NCBI RefSeq assembly: GCF_022570735.2
Contig: NZ_JANCNS010000002.1
Location: 124,001-188,000 of the forward strand
Length of the DNA: 64,000 nt
Reading direction: 5' to 3'
Source: Christiangramia oceanisediminis
Lineage (GTDB): Bacteria; Bacteroidota; Bacteroidia; Flavobacteriales; Flavobacteriaceae
The notes under the pieces were generated by a model that searched no databases, had not been told where the DNA came from, and saw only the letters and a program-made list of their open reading frames with translations. A program made the translations under genes and the position numbers. Shown in pieces: positions 46,665 to 55,232 of the stretch; the first letter of the stretch is position 1, and every line of letters begins with the position of its first letter.

Positions 46665-47672
46665 ATGGAAAAAAAACAACTATTGATCGTAAGTAAAAAT
46701 GAGGAGTTAATTCATAAAGTAGGGGTCTATGTAAGTCTAAATTATGAAGTAACTGTTGAAAAGTCGATTCATGTAGCCTATAATCTAGCTTTAACCTTAT
46801 TACCCGATACTATTTTATTCGATAAAAACTCCTTTGAAAAAGCTTCAGACTTTAAAGCAATCAAAACTTTCAAATCTACCCACTTTTTAAATAAGACTTA
46901 TTTGATCGTTTATGGCAAACAGGAAGAATTCAAGGCCTTGAAGAACCGGTATAAATCGGTTATTGACGAATATATTTCAGACAAAAACGATTTTGAAAAG
47001 GTGGGTGATATTGTTCAGAAGGCCGGTCATGCACTGAAAATAAATTACTGGTACGAGTGCTTCATGGGATTGTTCAATCTAATGGCTAAGCCTATAGTGC
47101 TGCTTCAACAGAACAATATTATTGCAATGAATGATGCTTTTAAAAAGACCTTCAGGGTAGACAGTACAGAAGGGCTTAAGCTTACAGATTTTGTTAATGT
47201 TGAAAACAAAGCAAAGGTCAAGACCAGCCTTCGTAATTTTTCTCGTGGTAAGCATATGAAAGCCGTCACTACCACTTCTTTAGTGGTACATTCTGATAAA
47301 CTTAGAAATGCCAGAATTAGTTTCTCCAAACTTTGCAGAAATATCAACGACCAGTTTATTATGATCATCGATTTTTCTGGAGATACTTATACCATTGATC
47401 AGCGTATTGGAAGCCATTCTAACCAGGTTGAAGAGTGTTTTAAGGAGAATAGCGAATTAGCCGAGTTTAGCTTTACCAAGCGTGAAAAGGAGATCATAGG
47501 ATTATTATGTAAGGGATATAAGACCAAGGAGATCTCAGACGCTCTATTTATTTCACCAAAGACCATCGAAAAACATCGCTCTAATATCATCAAAAGAACG
47601 AATTCGGAGACGATCCTGGAAAGTGTGATCTTTGCCATAAATCACAATCTTGTAGATTCTCCGTTTTCATAA
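46665..47672 (+). CDS. Receiver-like, PAS and LuxR-type DNA-binding regulator
   Basis: 335 residues from ATG 46665; GTG codons at 46659 and 46662 are in frame but weaker. Residues about 1-115 have the strand/helix order of a CheY receiver (KKQLLIVSKNEELIHKVG, then LLPDTILFDKNSF, with an Asp where the phosphoacceptor belongs), but the usual acidic pair after the first strand is missing. Residues about 140-245 look like a PAS domain (PIVLLQQNNIIAMNDAFKKTF). The C-terminus is a LuxR helix-turn-helix (FTKREKEIIGLLCKGYKTKE, then FISPKTIEKHRSNIIKR). No partner kinase adjoins it. It lies immediately upstream of the lipoprotein array on the same strand and is the obvious candidate regulator of it. 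Confidence 0.8.
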   Translation: MEKKQLLIVSKNEELIHKVGVYVSLNYEVTVEKSIHVAYNLALTLLPDTILFDKNSFEKASDFKAIKTFKSTHFLNKTYLIVYGKQEEFKALKNRYKSVIDEYISDKNDFEKVGDIVQKAGHALKINYWYECFMGLFNLMAKPIVLLQQNNIIAMNDAFKKTFRVDSTEGLKLTDFVNVENKAKVKTSLRNFSRGKHMKAVTTTSLVVHSDKLRNARISFSKLCRNINDQFIMIIDFSGDTYTIDQRIGSHSNQVEECFKENSELAEFSFTKREKEIIGLLCKGYKTKEISDALFISPKTIEKHRSNIIKRTNSETILESVIFAINHNLVDSPFS

Positions 47673-48071
47673 ATTACTGTTAATTAAGGGGTAATAATCA
47701 ATTATAGGGGTTTTCCCCCATAATCATCACTCGAACTCTTTCATACATTTACGTTGAGTTAACGAAAAAATGTCACCCCTTCATTCTTCGGTTTAACCAG
47801 CCCCTACAACCCCCCAAATCTCAAAATTTTTTGAAGTGAATTAAATGCAACTCCTGTTCAGGAGGTATTGTTTATGATATTTATTAACCATTCTAAATAT
47901 TTAAAAACCAAAAACCAATGTATATGAAAAAGTAAAGTCACTCCCACCTACTTAGATAATCGATCCAAATCGTTTTTGATCTGTTACCAATCCTTGTTGA
48001 CTATTATTTCAGCCAGGACTGTTTATAATTATTAACCATTCTAAATTATTATTAACCAAAGCTTTGTGATT
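47673..48071 (+). promoter_or_regulatory. 399-base leader region of the lipoprotein array, with a decayed gene start
   Basis: Contains a GGGG-TTTT-CCCC hairpin (about 47704-47722, probable weak terminator of the regulator), a CTCCT/AGGAG hairpin (47851-47864), and two copies of TTAACCATTCTAAAT (47884-47898 and 48032-48046). The first copy is followed by ATGAAAAAGTAA (47924-47935), a start codon two sense codons ahead of a stop; the second precedes the first lipoprotein gene. A third copy (51583-51597) precedes the third lipoprotein gene. Confidence 0.65.
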
Positions 48072-49454
48072 ATGAAAAAAATTAACCACTATCTGGCTTT
48101 TTGTGCAGTATTTGCACTTTTAATCGCTGGATGTTCTAAAGATGACCCGGGTACTTCTGAAGACCCAATTTCATCAGACACTGCAGTTCTACAATTGGGA
48201 CCTGTGTTAAATGACATGCAAACCCGCCAGGAGCAGGAAATTCCCGATTGTTCAGAGGAAGAACCAGCCTTCGCGCAGGTAGTTCTTGAATATGGTGATG
48301 GTCCTACTCTTGTGGAAACCGTAATTCCAATTGGAGAGGATGATCAGGGCCTTTTTACACTTTATAGTCCAGATCTGGAAATTCCAATCCCTTCAGGAGA
48401 AACCAGCGTTTCAGTAACCTTACTTGAATTTGTCGTATGGACCGATGATGGGACCGGAAACCCTGGAGATGTGATCTGGGTGGCGCCAATCGAAGGCAGT
48501 GAATTTGCAGATTTTGTTGATCAGCCGGTTGGCGAAAACTTCATTTTCGATCTTCGTGCTGGTTCAAAGAATTATGTAAATGTAGATGTTATTTGTTATG
48601 ACGATCGTAATGTGAATCTTTATGGATATCAATTCTTTACCATTACACCTGTACCACTTATTGAGTTTTGCTTTTTTGGTAACTACTGTACTCCAGAAGG
48701 TAGGCATTATGTTGCTTCTTACAGTATAAGTGTATGGTATAGTGAAGATGGCCAGAAAGGTGAACTTATCTATGATGGGTTAGAAAACAATGTGGTTGGA
48801 GAAGGCAATGACGCCTATGCCGATCCATTATGTTTCTTCCTGCCAGACAGGTTAGATATTGATGACACTGAAGAGGAATATTATATCGAAATAAGACTTT
48901 TACCAGATACTCCTGGATATAATGGAGCTGGGGAACTTGTTGGTGAAGGACCAATTTCGGTAGATGAAATCAAAGCTTTCTTCGGACCTGAAGGAACACT
49001 AGATTACTACCACTTCCAGTATGGATGTGAAGACGGAGTTCCTCCACCATTTGGAAGACCTGAGGCAATGAGGTATAAAGCCTGTCTTAAATATATAGAC
49101 AGTGCTGATGAAACCGCAGGATATGCCTATATCTCCGTTGAGGGTACCGTGGCTATCGCTGTTGTACAGGCCTTCGGATTGAAACCAGGCGTGATGCATC
49201 CGCAGCATATTCATACAAATGCATCCTGTGATAATCCTGGAGGGGTAGAAGTACCACTTGATTATAACGAAGGTGGATTCCCAGTTCCTGAAATTGGAGA
49301 CCTTGGTATTTCATTTATGAATTATGCCGAAGCAATTCCCGGCTTCTTTCTTCAGAACGTTGAAGATCGAACCGTGGTGGTCCATGGTAAGGATGTAAAT
49401 GGCGAATACAGCCCATCAACTCCTGTGTTGTGCGGTGAGTTAGAAGAATATTAA
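48072..49454 (+). CDS. Surface lipoprotein of a new tandem family, paralogue 1, with SOD/CHRD-like tail
   Basis: 460 residues from ATG 48072 (a GTG at 48066 is in frame). Lipobox LLIAGC with Cys21, followed by SKDD, which fits the Bacteroidota lipoprotein surface-export signal. Residues about 30-320 are the family core shared with the next three genes: [67 protein letters not shown]. The C-terminal 120 residues are unique to this copy and resemble a Cu/Zn-superoxide-dismutase or CHRD fold: KPGVMHPQHIHTNASC and RTVVVHGKDVNG supply His residues in the right kind of spacing. Enzymatic activity is not shown. Followed by a hairpin. Confidence 0.75.
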   Translation: MKKINHYLAFCAVFALLIAGCSKDDPGTSEDPISSDTAVLQLGPVLNDMQTRQEQEIPDCSEEEPAFAQVVLEYGDGPTLVETVIPIGEDDQGLFTLYSPDLEIPIPSGETSVSVTLLEFVVWTDDGTGNPGDVIWVAPIEGSEFADFVDQPVGENFIFDLRAGSKNYVNVDVICYDDRNVNLYGYQFFTITPVPLIEFCFFGNYCTPEGRHYVASYSISVWYSEDGQKGELIYDGLENNVVGEGNDAYADPLCFFLPDRLDIDDTEEEYYIEIRLLPDTPGYNGAGELVGEGPISVDEIKAFFGPEGTLDYYHFQYGCEDGVPPPFGRPEAMRYKACLKYIDSADETAGYAYISVEGTVAIAVVQAFGLKPGVMHPQHIHTNASCDNPGGVEVPLDYNEGGFPVPEIGDLGISFMNYAEAIPGFFLQNVEDRTVVVHGKDVNGEYSPSTPVLCGELEEY

Positions 49455-49466
49455 CCAATCAAAAAA

Positions 49467-49499
49467 ATCCCAAATCCTGTTTCAGGGTTTGGGATCTTA
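49467..49499 (+). terminator. Hairpin between lipoprotein genes 1 and 2
   Basis: ATCCCAAA (49467-49474) pairs with TTTGGGAT (49488-49495) and CCTG (49476-49479) with CAGG (49483-49486); only CTTAATTTAT follows. A partial terminator or processing site within the array. Confidence 0.65.
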
Positions 49500-49519
49500 A
49501 TTTATAAAACAACTTAATT

Positions 49520-51538
49520 ATGAGAAATTTCAAATATTATATGGCATTTTTCGCCTTAACCTTCCTTTTCTTCACTTCGTGTAGCGAAGAAGAACCGGTA
49601 GAACAGGGAGTAATTGGCGATAATGTAGCCAGCCTTTATCTTGGGCCGGTTTTAAACCAGTTTAACGAGGAAGGAAGGCAGCAAGTCCCAGAATGTTCTG
49701 AGGAAGCTCCTGCTTTTGCTCAAATTAGATTAGAATATGGAGATGGCCCAACTGTGGTTGAAACGGTAGTGCCAATTGGTTTAGATGATGACGGGCTGTT
49801 CACCTTATACAGCGATGATCTTGAAATCCCTATTCCTGCAGGCGAAACCACAGTAGATGTTAGCTTAACAGACTTTGTAGTCTGGACTGATAACGGAATG
49901 GGGGAGCCAGGCGATGTGATCTGGGTTGCGCCAAAAGACGGTAGTGAATACGCTCAATTTGTCGATGACCCATTGGATATCGAATGGACCTTAAGAGCAG
50001 GTTCTAAGAATTACCAGGATGTTGAAGTCATCTGTTTTGATGATCGTGATGTAAATCTTTATGGTTATCAATTCTTTGATATCAACCCAATTCCACTTTC
50101 CAAACTTTGTTTCTTTGCCAACTACTGTATTACCCCTGGCGGGCGTGACAGAGTTGCCAATTATAGCCTGGATTTATATTCTTATTCAGGTTCAGAACCA
50201 GAAGCAAACCCTATAAGTAATTCAGGTCTTTATAGTGAATTGTATTCAGATAGAATGCCAGCAACTGGTCAGGACGGAAATACATTCTATGCAGATCCAT
50301 TATGTGTTGCTATTCCAAGGGGAGATGATGAAAATGGAGATGTTCCTTACTTATACTACGAAGTAACTCTTGAGGACTGGGACGGATATTATGGCGAAGC
50401 GCCTGATTACGAGCTTTCTGGTTATTTAACCTGGAATCAGGTTAAAATGTATCTGGAACAGGATGGTGATGATTCTACAGTAGACTATATCCACCTTTTC
50501 TTCAATTGTGAAGAATGTCCTGAAGGAGATGGAACAGACGGAGATGGTGATGGAGTTGAAGACGCCTGTGATAATTGCCCGGAAGATGCCAACGCAGATC
50601 AAATGGATAGTGATGGCGATGGAGTAGGCGATGCATGTGACCAGTGTCCTCAAGAACCAGGTTCTGAAGGCTCATTTGGTTGTCCAGATGATCCATGCCT
50701 TGAAGGAGATGATTCTGATGGAGATGGAATTAATGATGTGTGCGATAACTGTCCAGACACTCCAAATGAAGATCAGGCTGACGGAGATGGAGACGGCATA
50801 GGCGATGAATGTGATAATTGTCCAGAAGATGCCAATGAAGATCAATTGGATAGTGATGGTGATGGAATCGGTGATGCCTGTGACCAGTGTCCACAAGAAC
50901 CAGGTTCTGAAGGCTCATTTGGATGTCCTGATGATCCTTGTTTAGAAGGAGAGGATTCTGATGGAGACGGAATAAATGACGTTTGTGATAATTGTCCAGA
51001 TATTCCAAATGAATCGCAAACCGATACTGACGGTGACGGAGTAGGAGACGAATGTGACGTTTGTGAAGGCTATGATGATTCAATTGACTCTGACGGAGAT
51101 GGAATACCTGATGGTTGTGATGATGATGAACCAGGGGAAGATTGTGAAACTGCCTTTATGTTTGGTGATATTCAGTTTAACGAACTGGATAATGCTCCTG
51201 GCAGATGGGGTTGGGTTGCTGATGGAACTGGAACTTATACCATTTACGCAGCAGCAGGCAATAACTATAAAACCGACATGCCAGTAGGTTCCGCAACAGT
51301 ATCTGTAGATGGAGACGACATCCTCGTAGATATTTCATGGGCAGATGGATATGAGTTTACCGAGGTTCATATAGATGTATTCACTAGCGAGCCAACCGGT
51401 TCACAGGTTCAGGCTCCTGGCCAATACACGTATGGATATGAAGAAGGAGACCAGTTAAGCGGACTTTATACCCTTGATAATCCAGGCGAACCATTCTGGA
51501 TCGTAGTACATGCTGTGGCATGTGGAGAAGATGATTAA
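49520..51538 (+). CDS. Surface lipoprotein paralogue 2, with thrombospondin type-3 repeats
   Basis: 672 residues. Lipobox FFTSC with Cys21, then SEEE (surface-export type). Core domain about 30-330 is closest to paralogues 3 and 4: [56 protein letters not shown]. Residues about 333-543 are thrombospondin type-3 calcium-binding repeats ([12 protein letters not shown] and CDNCP units), in which an 81-residue block occurs twice (period 243 bases from 50606). The last about 130 residues ([14 protein letters not shown] onward) form a beta-rich domain also found at the end of paralogue 4. Expected to bind many calcium ions and to project from the outer membrane; ligand unknown. Confidence 0.78.
   Translation: MRNFKYYMAFFALTFLFFTSCSEEEPVEQGVIGDNVASLYLGPVLNQFNEEGRQQVPECSEEAPAFAQIRLEYGDGPTVVETVVPIGLDDDGLFTLYSDDLEIPIPAGETTVDVSLTDFVVWTDNGMGEPGDVIWVAPKDGSEYAQFVDDPLDIEWTLRAGSKNYQDVEVICFDDRDVNLYGYQFFDINPIPLSKLCFFANYCITPGGRDRVANYSLDLYSYSGSEPEANPISNSGLYSELYSDRMPATGQDGNTFYADPLCVAIPRGDDENGDVPYLYYEVTLEDWDGYYGEAPDYELSGYLTWNQVKMYLEQDGDDSTVDYIHLFFNCEECPEGDGTDGDGDGVEDACDNCPEDANADQMDSDGDGVGDACDQCPQEPGSEGSFGCPDDPCLEGDDSDGDGINDVCDNCPDTPNEDQADGDGDGIGDECDNCPEDANEDQLDSDGDGIGDACDQCPQEPGSEGSFGCPDDPCLEGEDSDGDGINDVCDNCPDIPNESQTDTDGDGVGDECDVCEGYDDSIDSDGDGIPDGCDDDEPGEDCETAFMFGDIQFNELDNAPGRWGWVADGTGTYTIYAAAGNNYKTDMPVGSATVSVDGDDILVDISWADGYEFTEVHIDVFTSEPTGSQVQAPGQYTYGYEEGDQLSGLYTLDNPGEPFWIVVHAVACGEDD
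50606..51062 (+). repeat. 243-base in-frame tandem repeat (TSP3 block)
   Basis: Unit starts at 50606 and 50849, each encoding DSDGDG(V/I)[12 protein letters not shown] and onward for 81 residues; the second unit breaks off after about 70 residues. The DNA copies are similar but not identical. Confidence 0.85.
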
Positions 51539-51544
51539 TAAAAA

Positions 51545-51572
51545 ATCCAGCCGGGACTTATCCCGGCAGGAT
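51545..51572 (+). terminator. Hairpin between lipoprotein genes 2 and 3
   Basis: GCCGGGA (51550-51556) pairs with TCCCGGC (51561-51567), extended by ATCC/GGAT across an A-A mismatch. AAAATAAATTTT follows, so termination would be partial at best. Confidence 0.6.
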
Positions 51573-51616
51573 AAAATAAATTTTAACCATTCTAAATATT
51601 AACTAAAATTTGAATT

Positions 51617-52633
51617 ATGAAAACAATTAAATTCTACATGGCGATGCTCGCCGTATTCTCATTGGTCCTTACTTCCTGTAGTAAAGATGAAGTAGCTGGA
51701 ACCAATCCAGATGTTGTTGATAATGTTGCCAGTCTAACTTTAGGACCTGTTTTAAGTGATATGGGTAGGCAGGAAATGACACCTCAATGTTCTGATGAAA
51801 CACCCGCATTTGCACAGATCCGCCTGGAATATGGAGATGGGCCAACTGTGGTAGAAACTATAGTTCCAATAGGAATAGATGAAGATGGGTTATTTACCTT
51901 ATATAGCGATGACCTTGAAATACCTATTCCATCTGGTGAAACAACTGTGGATGTTACCTTAACTGATTTCGTTGTATGGTCTGATGACGGCTTCGGAAAC
52001 CCAGGCATGGTAATCTGGATCGCTCCCAAGGATGGAAGCGATTACGCACAGTTTGTTGATGATCCTCTAAATAATATGTGGACCTTAAGAGCTGGCTCTA
52101 AAAATTATGAGGAAGTTGAAGTGATCTGTTTTGATGATAGAGAGGTTAACCTGTATGGATATCAATTCTTTGATATCACACCTAAGCCACTTTACGAGTT
52201 CTGTATTTTCGCAAACTATTGTAGCGATGAAGGTAGACACTATACCGCCAATTACGAGTTTGCATTATACTACTATGATGGAAATCGAGAAGACGGAAAA
52301 GGAGAAATGATCTATGAAGGATTAACTCCAATGACCGGTGATGATAATGGAACTTTTTGGGCAGATCCGCTATGTGTAGCTATTCCTGGATATGATGGAG
52401 ACGATTCATCCCTTCCATATCTAGTATTTGAAGCCACTTTAACAGACTGGCCTGGCTATTACGGAGATGCAGGGGGAAGTGAGCCATTTATTAGAACTCA
52501 GGTTTCCTGGGATGTTGTAGAATCCTTATTGAACAGGGATGGTGATGATGAAACTGTTAACTACTGGCATATTTTCTTCAATTGTGATGAAGAAGATGGT
52601 CCAAGTGGGAATGCAGCTACCACTCCAATATAA
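51617..52633 (+). CDS. Surface lipoprotein paralogue 3, core domain only
   Basis: 338 residues. Lipobox LVLTSC with Cys21, then SKDE (surface-export type). It carries the whole family core: [78 protein letters not shown], and ends NYWHIFFNCDEEDGPSGN. The end coincides with the point where paralogues 2 and 4 pass from the core into calcium-binding repeats, so this copy defines the core as a free-standing fold. Preceded by the TTAACCATTCTAAAT leader element. No known family recognised. Confidence 0.75.
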   Translation: MKTIKFYMAMLAVFSLVLTSCSKDEVAGTNPDVVDNVASLTLGPVLSDMGRQEMTPQCSDETPAFAQIRLEYGDGPTVVETIVPIGIDEDGLFTLYSDDLEIPIPSGETTVDVTLTDFVVWSDDGFGNPGMVIWIAPKDGSDYAQFVDDPLNNMWTLRAGSKNYEEVEVICFDDREVNLYGYQFFDITPKPLYEFCIFANYCSDEGRHYTANYEFALYYYDGNREDGKGEMIYEGLTPMTGDDNGTFWADPLCVAIPGYDGDDSSLPYLVFEATLTDWPGYYGDAGGSEPFIRTQVSWDVVESLLNRDGDDETVNYWHIFFNCDEEDGPSGNAATTPI

Positions 52634-52651
52634 GTAGCAAATTTTTTAAGT

Positions 52652-52680
52652 CTAACCCGGAGAAAATCCGGGTTAGGTTT
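52652..52680 (+). terminator. Terminator-like hairpin between lipoprotein genes 3 and 4
   Basis: CTAACCCGGA (52652-52661) pairs with TCCGGGTTAG (52667-52676), then GTTTTATT. Best U-tract of the three internal hairpins. Confidence 0.7.
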
Positions 52681-52715
52681 TATTGCTTCTTAAAATAACC
52701 CCTAAACCAAAAATT

Positions 52716-54767
52716 ATGAGATTGTTAAATAAATATTTAGCGGCTATTGCCGTAATTACTTTGTTGTTTTCCTCCTGTACACAGGAAGAGAATATTCAGG
52801 TAAACGACGAGGCTGTATCGCCTGATGTCGCAATGCTCTATTTGGGGCCTGTACTAAACGATCAGTTAGGAAGGCAACAGGAGCAGGAAATTCCAGATTG
52901 TTCCGAGGCAACTCCAGCTTTCGCCCAGATAAGGCTAACCTTTGGGGATGCTAACACCCCTATTGAACTTGTGGTTCCAATACTGGAAGATGATGAGGGT
53001 CTTTTTACCGCATACGACGAGGCTTTGGAGATTCCCGTTACTTCAGGAAATTCTGTTAGTGTTACCTTAACTGATTTTCTGGTTTGGAGTGACGAAAACG
53101 AAGATGGAACTCCAGATGAAGTGATATGGGCCGCACCTAAAGAAGGTAGCGATTTTGCTCAATTCGTTTCAGATCCCCTGGATATAGTCTGGGAACTACG
53201 AGCTGGTTCTAAGAATTACCAGGAAGTTGAAGTGATTTGTTTTGATGATAGAGATGTGAATTTGTATGGATATCAATTCTTTGATATTACACCAGTTCCG
53301 CTTTATGAACTTTGTGTTTTCGCGAACTACTGCACCGATGCCGGAAGACATTTTACGGCGAATTATGAATTAGACCTTTACACTTATTCAGGTATGGAGG
53401 CCGAAGAAAATCCGATTACAGATTCAGCTCTCTACACAAATATATATATGGGTGAAACTCCTGAAACAGGAAATGACGATGGATCTTTTTATGCAGATCC
53501 TTTATGTCTGGCCATTCCAGGTCCGGCGGAAGGACAGGGTGCATCTACGCCATACTTGTATTATGAGATTAGATTAAACGATTGGGAAGGCTATTATGAT
53601 GCAGAACCAATGGTGAAATCAGGTTACTTAACCTGGAACCAGATCTCAGACTGGCTAACAGTTGAAGGAGATGACGATAATTCTACTGTAGATTACTGGC
53701 ATGTATTCTTTAATTGTGCTGATGATGATGGACCGGAGCCATGTGATCTTGATGATCCAGATGCCGATTGTGATGGGGACGGAATCCCCAATGGTGAGGA
53801 TGAATGTCCACAAGAGAATCCAACGGTAGATGAAGATGGAGACGGATGTGAAGATGTGACCCAGTGTGACCAGTCAGATCCAGAAGCCGATTGTGACAAT
53901 GATGGAACACTGAACAAATGTGACGAAGATAATCCAAACTATGGAACATTCGATTGTGACGGGGATGGGGTAATTAACTCAGAAGATGATTGTCCTGAAT
54001 TCGCACCAACGGTAGATGAAGATGGAGATGGTTGTGAAGATGTTTCCCAGTGTGATGAAACAGATCCAGATGCCGATTGTGACGGGGATGGAGTCTTGAA
54101 CAAATGTGACGAAGATAATCCAAACTATGGAACATTTGATTGTGACGGAGATGGAGTAATTAATTCAGAAGATGATTGTCCGGAAGTTGCACCAACAGTT
54201 GATGAAGATGGGGATGGCTGTGAAGATGTTGCTCAATGTGACGAAAATGATCCAGAAGCTGATTGTGATAATGATGGCACATTGAACAAATGTGACGAGG
54301 ATAATCCTAATTACGCAACATTCGATTGTGATGGTGACGGCGTACTCAATGGTAATGATAGCTGTCCTAATGATGCAGCGTCAACCGATTTAGACGGTGA
54401 TGGCTGTGAGGATGAGTTAGAACCATGTTTGCCTGCTCCAGATTCCACACTAAGTTGTGAAACAGCTACTTTTACAGGTGATGTTAGTAATAATTTCCCT
54501 CAGGAAATTTTCCTAAACGGTGAAAAGATTGGAGATCTTACATTTGATATAAATAATGATGGCAATGTAGAGTTAGGTGTAGCTTTAACTGTGACAGGAG
54601 GATATTTAATCGATGAAGTTGAGGTTGCAATTGGAAATGAAATCTCTTGTTTCGATGAGACAGAATATCCGGGAACAGCAACTTACTTAATTGACGGTAC
54701 ATCGGATTTCAGCTATCCGCTGAATGATGTTTCAGTTAGATTGAATGTTTGTCCCGCTACTGAGTAG
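52716..54767 (+). CDS. Surface lipoprotein paralogue 4, with thrombospondin type-3 repeats
   Basis: 683 residues from ATG 52716 (an upstream TTG at 52683 would spoil the signal peptide). Lipobox LLFSSC with Cys21, then TQEEN. Core domain about 30-335: [54 protein letters not shown]. Residues about 341-570 are calcium-binding DxDGDG repeats organised as a 62-residue unit present three times plus a partial fourth (period exactly 186 bases). The last about 110 residues (CETATFTGDVSNN onward) match the terminal domain of paralogue 2. The repeat text differs from that in paralogue 2, so the two arrays expanded separately. Ends at a strong terminator. Confidence 0.78.
   Translation: MRLLNKYLAAIAVITLLFSSCTQEENIQVNDEAVSPDVAMLYLGPVLNDQLGRQQEQEIPDCSEATPAFAQIRLTFGDANTPIELVVPILEDDEGLFTAYDEALEIPVTSGNSVSVTLTDFLVWSDENEDGTPDEVIWAAPKEGSDFAQFVSDPLDIVWELRAGSKNYQEVEVICFDDRDVNLYGYQFFDITPVPLYELCVFANYCTDAGRHFTANYELDLYTYSGMEAEENPITDSALYTNIYMGETPETGNDDGSFYADPLCLAIPGPAEGQGASTPYLYYEIRLNDWEGYYDAEPMVKSGYLTWNQISDWLTVEGDDDNSTVDYWHVFFNCADDDGPEPCDLDDPDADCDGDGIPNGEDECPQENPTVDEDGDGCEDVTQCDQSDPEADCDNDGTLNKCDEDNPNYGTFDCDGDGVINSEDDCPEFAPTVDEDGDGCEDVSQCDETDPDADCDGDGVLNKCDEDNPNYGTFDCDGDGVINSEDDCPEVAPTVDEDGDGCEDVAQCDENDPEADCDNDGTLNKCDEDNPNYATFDCDGDGVLNGNDSCPNDAASTDLDGDGCEDELEPCLPAPDSTLSCETATFTGDVSNNFPQEIFLNGEKIGDLTFDINNDGNVELGVALTVTGGYLIDEVEVAIGNEISCFDETEYPGTATYLIDGTSDFSYPLNDVSVRLNVCPATE
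53823..54380 (+). repeat. 186-base in-frame tandem repeat, three copies
   Basis: Units begin at 53823, 54009 and 54195, each encoding TVDEDGDGCEDV and 50 further residues; a partial fourth starts at 54381. Successive copies differ at scattered, mostly third-codon positions. Confidence 0.9.
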
Positions 54768-54860
54768 CTTGAAGAAATTAACCCGACTGAAATTATTTGA
54801 CCGGGGGGTGACTAATTTTGCGGGTTAATATACACTACCTCTATTGGAGATAGTTGTATG

Positions 54861-54894
54861 GGCTGTCCGGAATCTTTTCCGGACAGCCTTTTTT
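54861..54894 (+). terminator. Strong terminator ending the lipoprotein array
   Basis: GGCTGTCCGGAA (54861-54872) pairs perfectly with TTCCGGACAGCC (54877-54888), loop TCTT, then TTTTTT. Confidence 0.95.
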
Positions 54895-55112
54895 ATGTTT
54901 AAAATTGAAAAAATTGTTTGGAGTATAGAAAAAATTATATGTTAGAGATTGTTGTTCAGTGAAATACAGGGCCTATTCTTGAATCCAATTCATGTTAATT
55001 CCCTTGAAAATAGCGACTTCAGGGCGAATTAAAGGTTAAAAGATCAGAGTAATGAAAATGTACCCAAATCGCATTTAAAATTAAATTTGATCTTAATTGT
55101 AAGAATTTGATT

Positions 55113-55126
55113 GTTAAAATTTTAAC
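55113..55126. promoter_or_regulatory. 14-base palindrome upstream of astacin 1
   Basis: GTTAAAATTTTAAC, perfect palindrome ending 107 bases before the ATG at 55233. An identical copy precedes the second astacin gene at nearly the same distance. Candidate operator for a dimeric regulator. Confidence 0.55.
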
Positions 55127-55232
55127 GCTATTTTAAGTTACAGATTGGTTAAAATTTTTGGAATAGACTTTGTAATTCCCTGACCGGAAAATGAAATTAA
55201 TAGAATTGAAAATTAAAACAAAAAACCTACTT

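Larger units (their letters stand above)
54768..55232 (+). promoter_or_regulatory. 465-base gap after the lipoprotein array: terminator and astacin-1 upstream region
   Basis: Begins with ATTAACCCG (54777-54785) facing CGGGTTAAT (54821-54829) around a 35-base loop containing six Gs, then the main terminator at 54861. A perfect palindrome GTTAAAATTTTAAC lies at 55113-55126, and TAGACTTTG (55164-55172) resembles a -7 element with one extra base. The leader ends AAAAACCTACTTATG, shared with the second astacin gene. Confidence 0.55.

Noticed and set aside
50426-51083. Several antisense frames opposite the TSP3 repeats
   Set aside because: They arise because the Asp/Gly-rich repeat codons read as His/Ile/Thr-rich text on the other strand; not genes.
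53823-54566. Regularly spaced repeats that could suggest a CRISPR array
   Set aside because: The 186-base periodicity is an in-frame protein repeat with no unique spacers between short identical repeats, and no cas gene is present.
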